Of a stretch of DNA of 30,084 nucleotides, positions 22,791 to 28,595 are shown piece by piece. Under the pieces are notes generated by a model that searched no databases, had not been told where the DNA came from, and saw only the letters and a list, made by a program, of their open reading frames with translations. Each line of letters starts with the position of its first letter. Position 1 is the first letter of the stretch. Position numbers and translations under genes: made by a program. Source of the stretch: a virus; the IMG/VR virus record IMGVR_UViG_3300048445_000076, positions 1-30,084 of that record; one strand, written 5' to 3'.

Positions 22791-22913
22791 TCAATTTATA
22801 ATAGTTTGTGATCCTATCTTATATCGTTTCTGTATGTGAGCTGTAAATTTAGTTATCGTATATAGGTGAAATGATATTGAGTTGATATTGTTTGAGCTGT
22901 TTATATCTATCAT
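22791..22913 (-). CDS. doubtful small open reading frame (40 aa)
   Basis: The frame begins MIDINSSNNINSISFHLYTI and continues TKFTAHIQKRYKIGSQTIIN. It has a plausible alternation of polar and basic residues and lies after the terminator of the small-gene cassette. There is no overlap with a secure gene and no known family. The chance of a 40-codon frame in AT-rich DNA is substantial, so confidence is low. Confidence 0.3.
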   Translation of the reverse strand: MIDINSSNNINSISFHLYTITKFTAHIQKRYKIGSQTIIN

Positions 22914-23037
22914 CCTTACATTATCTATTTATCAAAGCTTTGCTAAATATCACCAGCAGCAAAGCAGCCTATAAAACAAAGCTATTTTAATGCTGTTTAA
23001 AGCTGTTTTATACTGTTATTTATAGGTAACTATAGGC

Positions 23038-23066
23038 CATAAAAAAAGGCCTATTAAAAGGCCTTA
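23038..23066 (-). terminator. rho-independent terminator of the small-gene cassette
   Basis: Minus-strand stem AAGGCCT/AGGCCTT with an AT-rich loop, followed by seven T residues. It lies about 25 bases after the stop of the 55-residue gene and closes the unit that starts at the promoter near 24680. Confidence 0.8.
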
Positions 23067-23088
23067 AATTGTGGTTTTATATGTTGGT

Positions 23089-23256
23089 TTATATGTATAC
23101 TCTTAGTTGAGTATATTTGCTATCTGGATCGCTTAAAGTTTGCATACAACTTTTATAAATCTTTGTTGATCGGTATCTATTACAAAGCTTTGAGCGTGTA
23201 TTATAGTGCTTTATATTGTCTTTTATATAGCTCAATTCAAATTTATATAAGTACAT
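23089..23256 (-). CDS. small basic protein, last gene of the cassette (55 aa)
   Basis: The frame reads MYLYKFELSYIKDNIKHYNT and continues with many Lys, Arg and Tyr residues (CNRYRSTKIYKSCMQTLSDP), ending TQLRVYI. It starts five bases after the stop of the 66-residue gene and ends just before a strong terminator, exactly where the last gene of the operon should be. The protein is basic, with strand-like ends, and could bind nucleic acid, but no family is recognised. Confidence 0.55.
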   Translation of the reverse strand: MYLYKFELSYIKDNIKHYNTRSKLCNRYRSTKIYKSCMQTLSDPDSKYTQLRVYI

Positions 23257-23260
23257 ATAT

Positions 23261-23461
23261 TTATAGTTTTATATCGTTTTTAATGCAGCTAATTACGGCA
23301 AAAGATCCCGATCCGTAAATATATATACTTTTGTATCTGTTTAGATCGTCTGTAAGTATGTACGTTTTATCTTTGCGTATTATTACAAAATCTTTTTTGC
23401 TGTTTCTTATCTGTTTCTTTTGATTAGCTGGTAAGCTGTTTATAATTGTGATCGTTTCCAT
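23261..23461 (-). CDS. small cassette protein (66 aa)
   Basis: The protein begins METITIINSLPANQKKQIRN and continues SKKDFVIIRKDKTYILTDDL, ending with a strand pair (YIYGSGSFAVISCI). It looks like a compact alpha/beta domain. Its first codons (ATGGAAACGATCACAATT) closely resemble those of three upstream genes, with AACA before the AUG. It lies between the GP88-like gene and the 55-residue gene. No family is recognised. Confidence 0.7.
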   Translation of the reverse strand: METITIINSLPANQKKQIRNSKKDFVIIRKDKTYILTDDLNRYKSIYIYGSGSFAVISCIKNDIKL

Positions 23462-23475
23462 TGTTTTAAGCTTTA

Positions 23476-24273
23476 TTAAATTAAATTTCCTTTATCGTCT
23501 GTTTGAATTACAAAACCGCTTTGATCCTTTTTTGCGTCACCTTTGGCACGTAAACCCAATATAATACCTTTGTGAGTAATCATTAAATCATCTCTTTGAT
23601 CCGCGTCTATAACTGTAGCACCTAGATAGGTTTTTGGCAATGCATTACTAAATACTACAGCTGTATTAATACCGTGATCAATTGCGCGCGCTGTTTCCAG
23701 TTGATTATCCTCTTTGCGGGAAAAAGTGACGTAATAATTTGGGTGCGCTATATATTTTTCAGCTTTGCCTAAAATAGCTGTATAATCATAAAAAAACGCG
23801 TGATCGCTTAAATTAGTTATATCCAAATTAGCATATTTTAAAAGCAAATAAACAAAATCTAAATCGCTGGTACCATTGAGACGAAACGCAATTTTATAGT
23901 TTCCTTTTTTAGCTTTGTTATAAGCTTTGACGATCTCAATGGATAACTGTATTATAAATTGCCTTTTGTTACTTAGAAAATATTCAGTTTTATTAATGCG
24001 CGCATTTTGTACATTGTTAAATTTCCCGCGACCAGCTGTAAACAGACAAGCAGCAGCGCACCCTTTACTAGCTTTTGGGCAAAGATTAATACCTTTACTA
24101 TTTTGTTTATAGGGTGCTAAATACAATATAAACGTTTTTAGATCGTTTTTAGCTGTTTTCGCGTTCGTTGATCCCTTACTTAAAATAGGCCTTTTGTATT
24201 GTGGATCGTTTCCAGCTGTTGTAGGCTGGTTAAAAATATTGTAAATAAGGTCAATTGTTTCTTTTGTTTCCAT
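23476..24273 (-). CDS. GP88/DUF7227-like cysteine-rich protein (265 aa)
   Basis: The protein shows the order I associate with the 'gene product 88' family of phages and mobile elements. It has RPILSKGSTNAKTAKND, then KGINLCPKASKGCAAACLFT (Cys65, Cys72, Cys76) with AGRGKFNNV, then FRLNGTSDLDF, then HAFFYDYT and YYVTFSR. It ends with VIDADQRDD and KGIILGLRAKGDAKK. The three clustered cysteines could hold an iron-sulfur cluster or zinc. The biochemical function of the family is unknown to me. It is the largest gene of a separate cassette with its own promoter and terminator, inserted between the terminase and tail modules. Cargo such as host takeover or defence is an inference. Confidence 0.75.
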   Translation of the reverse strand: METKETIDLIYNIFNQPTTAGNDPQYKRPILSKGSTNAKTAKNDLKTFILYLAPYKQNSKGINLCPKASKGCAAACLFTAGRGKFNNVQNARINKTEYFLSNKRQFIIQLSIEIVKAYNKAKKGNYKIAFRLNGTSDLDFVYLLLKYANLDITNLSDHAFFYDYTAILGKAEKYIAHPNYYVTFSRKEDNQLETARAIDHGINTAVVFSNALPKTYLGATVIDADQRDDLMITHKGIILGLRAKGDAKKDQSGFVIQTDDKGNLI

Positions 24274-24284
24274 TGTTATAAAGT

Positions 24285-24494
24285 TTATATAGTGAATAAA
24301 TTGATTAAAATAGCATTAAGCAGCAAAGCAAATGTAAAGAGCTGCAATATTGCAACTGTATAAAGTAAATCAGTTTCTGTAATCTTTATACGTTTTTTAG
24401 CTTTTAAGCTTTGCAGCTGGTTAAAAGATCCTTTATTACCGTAGTTAAAAGGATCACATCCTTGCGATTTTGGCGCTGTTTTAATTGTTTCCAT
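24285..24494 (-). CDS. small cassette membrane protein (69 aa)
   Basis: A polar N-terminal half (METIKTAPKSQGCDPFNYGN, with several lysines further on) is followed by one hydrophobic segment at about residues 44-67 that reaches almost to the C-terminus, so the protein is probably tail-anchored in the inner membrane. It starts with the shared ATGGAAACAATTAAAAC sequence of this cassette. It lies 11 bases before the GP88-like gene. No family is recognised. Confidence 0.65.
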   Translation of the reverse strand: METIKTAPKSQGCDPFNYGNKGSFNQLQSLKAKKRIKITETDLLYTVAILQLFTFALLLNAILINLFTI

Positions 24495-24506
24495 TTGTTG
24501 ACGTTT

Positions 24507-24626
24507 TTAGTAATTGTTTTTATCTGTTAATTCATAGTAAATAATAGATGATATTATAGTAATACCTAAAATTGCAGCAGCTGTTAAAGCTGCGATCGTT
24601 TCGAAATTAAAAGTAATTGTTTCCAT
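24507..24626 (-). CDS. tiny membrane protein, first gene of the cassette (39 aa)
   Basis: The frame begins METITFNFETIAALTAAAIL and continues GITIISSIIYYELTDKNNY, so most of it is one membrane helix (about residues 9-31). It lies directly downstream of the clear Bacteroidota-type promoter and starts with the shared ATGGAAACAATTAC sequence. Twelve bases separate it from the next gene. Position and the shared start support translation; the role is unknown. Confidence 0.62.
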   Translation of the reverse strand: METITFNFETIAALTAAAILGITIISSIIYYELTDKNNY

Positions 24627-24658
24627 TTATGTTTTTTGTTTTAATTGTTTCTATGGAT

Positions 24659-24692
24659 CAAATATACAAATAATTTTTAACCCACAAACAAA
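24659..24692 (-). promoter_or_regulatory. Bacteroidota-type promoter of the small-gene cassette
   Basis: On the minus strand TATATTTG (24659-24666) matches the TAnnTTTG -7 element, and TTTG lies 18 or 22 bases upstream (two adjacent copies, 24685-24692), close to the usual -33 spacing. The 39-residue gene starts 33 bases downstream. This is the best promoter in the window. Confidence 0.78.
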
Positions 24693-24740
24693 AGTGAGTT
24701 TTTTTTTGTTTTTTTTTCATCCCTTATATTTTTTCTTTTG

Positions 24741-24849
24741 CTGGTGATCGGGTGACGGGATCGGATCACAAAAATAAAAAAGCGGGTGAGATCGGATCGG
24801 GATAAGATCGGGATCTTTTAACCTGGTGATCTGGTGACGGGATCGGATC
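24741..24849. repeat. GATC-rich direct repeat
   Basis: A 27-base unit occurs at 24741-24767 and 24823-24849 with one mismatch (it starts CTGGTGATC and ends GGGATCGGATC), offset 82. Between them lie further GATCGGATCGGG-like pieces. Ten GATC sites fall within 104 bases (24746-24849), and the block is GC-rich compared with its surroundings. It sits in the non-coding region between the terminase gene and the cassette promoter. A replication origin, packaging site or methylation-sensitive element is possible. Confidence 0.7.
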
Positions 24850-25022
24850 GGGTGATATATATTGTATCCCGCACACGTATACGCAAAAATAATTTGATGG
24901 AAAGAAAAATCGCTCTTATTTACTCTCATTTTCGTGAGAATATCGCTAAGCCCAGTGTTTATGCGGGTTCACAGAGGTTTGCTCCCATTTTGGCCTTATC
25001 GAAAATTGCCAAACCCAAAAAA

Positions 25023-25173
25023 CCTACTGCGTTTAACGATAAACCTACTGCGTTTAAGAGATTATCTACTGCGTTTAAGGGCCAGATCACACAAACCTAC
25101 TGCGTTTAACGACGAAACCCTGGAGAAACCTAGGAAAACCTACTGCGTTTAAGAGAATACCTACTATGTTTAA
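25023..25173. repeat. six 14-bp iterons (CCTACTGCGTTTAA)
   Basis: Copies start at 25023, 25044, 25065, 25096, 25139 and 25160. Four are identical; the third starts TC and the last reads CCTACTATGTTTAA. Offsets are 21, 21, 31, 43 and 21 bases, about 2, 2, 3, 4 and 2 helical turns, so a protein bound to each would lie on one face. The array lies about 90 bases beyond the terminator that follows the large terminase gene. Iterons of this kind suit a replication, partition or packaging protein; the binding partner is unknown. Confidence 0.82.
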
Positions 25174-25217
25174 GAACTGGAAGGGGTTCCAATAGTTCCA
25201 ATGCTTCCATTGCAGTA

Positions 25218-25252
25218 GTTGCAGTTTCTTCAGTTGTTGCAGTTTCTTCAGT
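25218..25252. repeat. 18-bp tandem repeat, two copies
   Basis: GTTGCAGTTTCTTCAGTT is followed directly by a copy that matches at 17 of 18 positions. It lies between the iterons and the terminator after the large terminase gene, within the same non-coding block (24693-25347), where I see no gene. Confidence 0.6.
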
Positions 25253-25261
25253 AAAGGGAAT

Positions 25262-25290
25262 AAAAAAACCCCCTACTATTGTTCGGGGGC
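25262..25290 (-). terminator. rho-independent terminator after large terminase gene
   Basis: Minus-strand CCCCC/GGGGG stem with an 11-base loop followed by seven T residues, about 58 bases beyond the stop of the large terminase gene. Confidence 0.87.
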
Positions 25291-25347
25291 TTAGTTTGGT
25301 TTCTGCAACCAATGATGTTCGACAAGACAAATATAGTAAATTATTAT

Positions 25348-26559
25348 TTACCTCACAACATATTTTCCAGAATTTACACCTTGGGCTAAATATTGCAGTC
25401 CATATCGTATTGCATCCACAAAATGGTCGTATCCTTGACGAGGTTTTTCGTTTCTTTCTTGCCAAGCATAGTTATTGAACTCCTTTATAATACCATTAGA
25501 ACCTCTATCGACAATGATCTCGTAATCTTGCATAAGAGCTATTCCACTTAATATACTACCTTTCTTCTTAATCGTAGGCTTTATATTGAGTCCTAACTGC
25601 TTAAGCTCATTAACTAATCTGGGTTCAGAGTTATCTGCAATGATTAAATCTAAACCGCATTCGGCCTTGTTGGCCTCTGCTATTTCAGTAGTAGACATAT
25701 TAGGTTTCCCATATACTTCTTTGACCCACATCTTTCTACTTTCCTTATCTATCGATATTTTTACAAGTGTGGTTGGATCTGTAGAGAATCCCCAGTCTTG
25801 TCCGTACACCGTATGCTCTGTTTGTACGTAGTCACCTACTCTCCAGTTGCGGATGATAGTTCCTTCAGCTTTTGCTAACCATCCACCCAATATTTGGTGC
25901 TGGAACTTGTCTGGACGCCTAACTTTCATCTCCAATACTTGCTGTAGGAATGAATCTGATAGGTTTTTCTCATTATCTCGGTAATCTGTGTGTATAAAGG
26001 TCACATCATCTTGTTTTCCATTAAAACCATCGGGAATTCCTCTATTTTGGAAGAATCTTTGGTAAATCCAATGTTCTTTAGTAGTTGGGTTCAAAATTAA
26101 GACGCATCGGTTCTGTTTTTCCTTACTACGGACTGAGAAATCGATTTTATCGAACACATCCTCCTCCACAAGCTCTTCAGCCTCATCCAATACGAACGTT
26201 GTAACGCCATTTAAGGACTTTAGAGCAGCTGTTTGGTTACCAGATGAAGTCTTTATCCCTTTAAACATAATAGAGCTTCCAGTAGTCAGATTTATGATCT
26301 CGTCTTTAGTGATTCTGAACTGATCTGATACACCCATCATATCTATTTTCTCTATAAACTCTGGAATAATGGATGATTGAGCTGAAATCATCGTATATCG
26401 GGAAAAAAGCACCTTATGTCCGGGTTCATACGTTAGATTTAGCAAAAATATTGCTACTCCAAACGATTTTCCAGAACCCCTTCCTCCAGTTACTACATAA
26501 TATCTACTATCGTGCTTCCAAAGGGGAATGTACTTCTCGTGAATCTTTATTTCTTCCAT
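25348..26559 (-). CDS. terL: terminase large subunit (403 aa)
   Basis: This is the packaging motor ATPase and nuclease. Visible motifs, in order: Walker A GGRGSGKS (residues 25-32), Walker B TFVLDEAEEL (121-130), coupling motif LILNPTT (154-160), and the RNase H-like nuclease with Asp255 in GQDWGFSTDPTT, Asp309 in LIIADNSEPRL and Asp382 in HFVDAIRYGLQY. Length and pattern fit the PBSX/XtmB-like Terminase_3 group. By family knowledge it binds the small subunit, cuts concatemers, docks on the portal and pumps DNA. It starts just after a terminator and a 17-base motif. A strong terminator and an iteron array follow, which may include the packaging site. Confidence 0.95.
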   Translation of the reverse strand: MEEIKIHEKYIPLWKHDSRYYVVTGGRGSGKSFGVAIFLLNLTYEPGHKVLFSRYTMISAQSSIIPEFIEKIDMMGVSDQFRITKDEIINLTTGSSIMFKGIKTSSGNQTAALKSLNGVTTFVLDEAEELVEEDVFDKIDFSVRSKEKQNRCVLILNPTTKEHWIYQRFFQNRGIPDGFNGKQDDVTFIHTDYRDNEKNLSDSFLQQVLEMKVRRPDKFQHQILGGWLAKAEGTIIRNWRVGDYVQTEHTVYGQDWGFSTDPTTLVKISIDKESRKMWVKEVYGKPNMSTTEIAEANKAECGLDLIIADNSEPRLVNELKQLGLNIKPTIKKKGSILSGIALMQDYEIIVDRGSNGIIKEFNNYAWQERNEKPRQGYDHFVDAIRYGLQYLAQGVNSGKYVVR

Positions 26560-26571
26560 AAAACGGTTATC

Positions 26572-26590
26572 TACAATAAGATAACTGAAA
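26572..26590 (-). promoter_or_regulatory. recurrent motif upstream of terL
   Basis: Minus-strand TTTTCAGTTATCTTATTGTA lies between a terminator and the terL start and forms an inverted repeat with the following GATAAC (GTTATC ... GATAAC). Its right 15 bases recur exactly at 2068-2082, and 17 bases recur at 12155-12171. A promoter or start element is suggested. Confidence 0.45.
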
Positions 26591-26612
26591 ATGTACCAAA
26601 GTGTTTATTCAA

Positions 26613-26638
26613 TAAAAAAGCCCACCGTTAAGTGGGCT
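26613..26638 (-). terminator. rho-independent terminator upstream of terL
   Basis: Minus-strand AGCCCAC/GTGGGCT stem with a 6-base loop followed by six T residues. It ends the transcript of the right-hand gene cluster before the large terminase gene. Confidence 0.87.
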
Positions 26639-26696
26639 GTAGCTACAAGGTTCTTGAAATCTAATCAAAAGTTAATAAATAAAATGATTAAAGTAG

Positions 26697-26939
26697 CTAT
26701 TTCTTACTGTTGTATATTTTTACTGTTATTTCGTACATTTCCTTCCAAGCATCGTTTTCTCTATATGTTTCTGGACTTCTCCAGACTTTGTTACCTCGCT
26801 TTACTTGGACGTAGTACTCTTTATGAGTATTATCTGTAGGCAAAGATATGATTTTATAATCATTTTTCAAAGCCCATACCGTAGCTTTCATTTCTTCTTC
26901 TGTAGGCTGATATACTACTCGTTTAGTCTTCTTTGCCAT
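26697..26939 (-). CDS. hypothetical protein between GIY-YIG gene and terL (80 aa)
   Basis: The protein is basic and mixed alpha/beta: MAKKTKRVVYQPTEEEMKAT, then DYKIISLPTDNTHKEYYVQV, then a helix (NDAWKEMYEITVKIYNSKK). The 'kvyrs.etY.....a.kemye..v.iy' end suggests a small strand-helix domain. It follows the GIY-YIG gene without spare bases and is the last gene before a terminator. No family is recognised. Confidence 0.65.
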   Translation of the reverse strand: MAKKTKRVVYQPTEEEMKATVWALKNDYKIISLPTDNTHKEYYVQVKRGNKVWRSPETYRENDAWKEMYEITVKIYNSKK

Positions 26940-27479
26940 CTAATAGTGTGTACAAATATACTTGATTTGTATTTTATTTAAATCGAACCACTCTCCTCTA
27001 ACTCTCTGCGTTGCATACTTTTCGTGCAGTTCTTTTTCTATGTTTTTATCCCAGACCTTTAATAATTCGTATGTAGGTTTTTCTGATTGTAATGTTTTTT
27101 CTCTGTTTTTAGGATTGACAGACTTACCTATTTTGTAAAAACCAGTATTTTTATCTTTTAGCAAATATGTTTTAGACTTAGTCTTTCTTTTAGTGTGCTC
27201 TTGTGTTTTTGAACTCATTTTACTCCAATTATTTGCTATCTCCAATTTTCTTTCTAAATCGTAAAATTTTCCAAGCAAATCATTGTAATCGGAAGCTAAT
27301 TTGTTATGTGACTTAACAGTGTTGTTAAGCTCTACTTGAAGCATATTAGCTCTATATATTTCAGATCTAAGAGACCGCTCAAGTGCAATTTTTTCATTAG
27401 CTATATTGAATTCCTCTTGGCTATCATATAGAAGTCTAGATAATCCTCTACCTAATTCCATCTTACCCATCGTCTTCAT
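26940..27479 (-). CDS. GIY-YIG / T5orf172-type protein with coiled-coil N-terminus (179 aa)
   Basis: Residues about 25-85 are a charged coiled coil. Residues about 103-168 match the T5orf172/MUG113 branch of the GIY-YIG superfamily: TYLLKDKNTGFYKIGKS (the GIY and YIG strands), an Arg after PKN (Arg126), VWDKNIEKELHEKY with the helix Glu/His, and RVRGEWFDL at the end. By family knowledge such domains are nucleases or DNA-binding modules, and some belong to homing elements. Here it sits between the small-terminase candidate and the large subunit gene and overlaps the former by 17 bases, a typical landing spot for selfish genes. It may equally be a stable packaging helper. The start could lie at an internal Met (residue 4 or 7). 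Confidence 0.75.
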   Translation of the reverse strand: MKTMGKMELGRGLSRLLYDSQEEFNIANEKIALERSLRSEIYRANMLQVELNNTVKSHNKLASDYNDLLGKFYDLERKLEIANNWSKMSSKTQEHTKRKTKSKTYLLKDKNTGFYKIGKSVNPKNREKTLQSEKPTYELLKVWDKNIEKELHEKYATQRVRGEWFDLNKIQIKYICTHY

Positions 27480-27903
27480 CGTTTAATTCATCTACATCAA
27501 TAGCATCTATGTCTATCGTATTATCCAACTCCTTTATCTGATCTGAGTTCGCATAGAAGTTGATTACTGGAGCTTGAACCTTTGGAGTGTTATCCTCCTT
27601 AGCTTGGTCTCCGGGCTTACCATATCTATATTGCCACAGTAAGTTCATATGAGCAAAGGAATCTTTAGCTTGTTCGGCTAGAGTCTCCCAAGCCTCTGCC
27701 TCGCTACCAAAAACCTTTTTCATAGCTTTTAAAGCATAGGTAGATATCTGGTCCTTCTTTGCTTTGTTAAGCTGTGCGGGAGGCATACTCTTTAGTTTAC
27801 TAGTAATCTCTTTAGTATTAGGCTTACCTTTCCCGTTACCCGCTCTACCGTCATTAGTAGCCTTACTAACTGAATTGCGTTGCTTTCTATTCTTCTTAGG
27901 CAT
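27463..27903 (-). CDS. terS: putative terminase small subunit (146 aa)
   Basis: A basic N-terminal tail (MPKKNRKQRNSVSKATNDGR) is followed by a helical core with ALKAMKKVFGSEAEAWETLA, EQAKDSFAHMNLLWQYRYGK and P, then a variable linker and an acidic C-terminus (DVDELNDEDDG). The core 'G.e.eawe.la..a..s...m..l..y.yGkP' is the usual pattern of phage small terminase subunits, which recognise the packaging site and regulate the large subunit. Position two genes before terL supports the call. A general DUF5681-like DNA-binding protein is the alternative. Confidence 0.68.
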   Translation of the reverse strand: MPKKNRKQRNSVSKATNDGRAGNGKGKPNTKEITSKLKSMPPAQLNKAKKDQISTYALKAMKKVFGSEAEAWETLAEQAKDSFAHMNLLWQYRYGKPGDQAKEDNTPKVQAPVINFYANSDQIKELDNTIDIDAIDVDELNDEDDG

Positions 27904-28360
27904 ATTCTACTATTTGAGGTTCTTTTACTTCCATTTTTTTAGCTTCATTTAGCTTAATGACTTGACTGATTTCATCGTAGTAGAAATCTATTTGCTCATC
28001 CGTAAGCTTGTATATCTTATCTCTAAGCTTTACAGCTCTATCGTACTTCTCTCCTAAGTTAGTCTTCTCTAAGTTCTCAACCCATTGTCTCATATTTGGG
28101 CTGAACCTCATATACACATCATAGTTGTTTAATGCGTGGATAATCCTAGCGTGAGTCTTGATGTCTGCACCATATAGATTCATCACATTCATAATGGTTT
28201 CATAAGTCAAACTCATCTTATGCCTAAGGTGGTGATACATTAAGCATCTAACTTCTATGTATTCCCTCTTTCTAGTGTTCTTAAACGGATCAAGTCCAGT
28301 TATCTCTTTTATATGCTTTACTAAATTATTAGTAGCTTTCTTGTAAATATGACTATTCAT
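27896..28360 (-). CDS. DnaA domain IV-like DNA-binding protein (154 aa)
   Basis: Residues about 33-85 resemble the DNA-binding domain IV of DnaA: REYIEVRCLMYHHLRHKMSL (the 'R..R.i..yl' helix), TYETIMNVMNLYGADI (the Ser/Thr-led helix) and KTHARIIHALNNYDVYMRF (matching the DnaA 'DHsTVlHA' signature, here KTHARIIHA). There is no ATPase part. The C-terminal half is helical and acidic/basic mixed. It could recognise DNA repeats during replication or regulation; the iterons near 25.1 kb are a candidate target, but this is speculation. It overlaps the small terminase gene and the 80-residue gene by eight bases each. Confidence 0.6.
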   Translation of the reverse strand: MNSHIYKKATNNLVKHIKEITGLDPFKNTRKREYIEVRCLMYHHLRHKMSLTYETIMNVMNLYGADIKTHARIIHALNNYDVYMRFSPNMRQWVENLEKTNLGEKYDRAVKLRDKIYKLTDEQIDFYYDEISQVIKLNEAKKMEVKEPQIVEYA

Positions 28361-28595
28361 TGTTAAAGGATATTATTTGTATCTTATCTAAATTGTTTTT
28401 GTTTCTTCCTATGACGTCTTCAAGAGTCCAATAACGAACGTCATCTAAGGCTCTTTTAATTCCCTCGCAACCTTCGTAGTTCTCAACTTCTAAAAACGTC
28501 TCTATGACGCCCTCAAGTACCTCTACGGATACGCCTTCGTTTAACTGCTTTAGTGCAGAAAGGTAGTATTCGTATATGAGGTCTTTAGTTGTCAA
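28353..28595 (-). CDS. small acidic helical protein (80 aa)
   Basis: The protein is a series of helices: MTTKDLIYEYYLSALKQLNE, then EVLEGVIETFLEVENYEG, then CEGIKRALDDVRYWTLEDVI. It is acidic and soluble, without motifs I can name. Its start overlaps the exonuclease stop by four bases and its end overlaps the DnaA-like gene by eight bases, so it belongs to the same operon. A replication accessory role is suggested only by position. Confidence 0.7.
   Translation of the reverse strand: MTTKDLIYEYYLSALKQLNEGVSVEVLEGVIETFLEVENYEGCEGIKRALDDVRYWTLEDVIGRNKNNLDKIQIISFNNE

Noticed and set aside
24717-24929. Minus-strand 70-codon frame over the GATC-rich block
   Set aside because: It only reflects the repeat DNA; composition is odd and its end overlaps the poly-A/T stretch before the promoter region.
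24834-25152. Plus-strand open frames of 91 and 72 codons with repeated PTAF-like peptides
   Set aside because: They result from translating the 21-base-spaced iterons. The offset of 31 bases breaks the frame, and no plus-strand genes exist elsewhere.
25023-25173. CRISPR array
   Set aside because: Repeats are only 14 bases, the gaps are 7 to 29 bases and uneven, and no cas genes are present.
25328-25335. TATATTTG promoter match just after terL
   Set aside because: It would drive only some 40 bases of RNA before the strong terminator at 25262-25290.
25130-25465. Minus-strand 111-codon frame overlapping the end of terL
   Set aside because: It runs out of frame through secure terL codons, then straight through a strong terminator and a tandem repeat.
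26953-26960. TATATTTG promoter match before the 80-residue gene
   Set aside because: It is inside coding sequence of the GIY-YIG gene and has no TTG element at the right distance.
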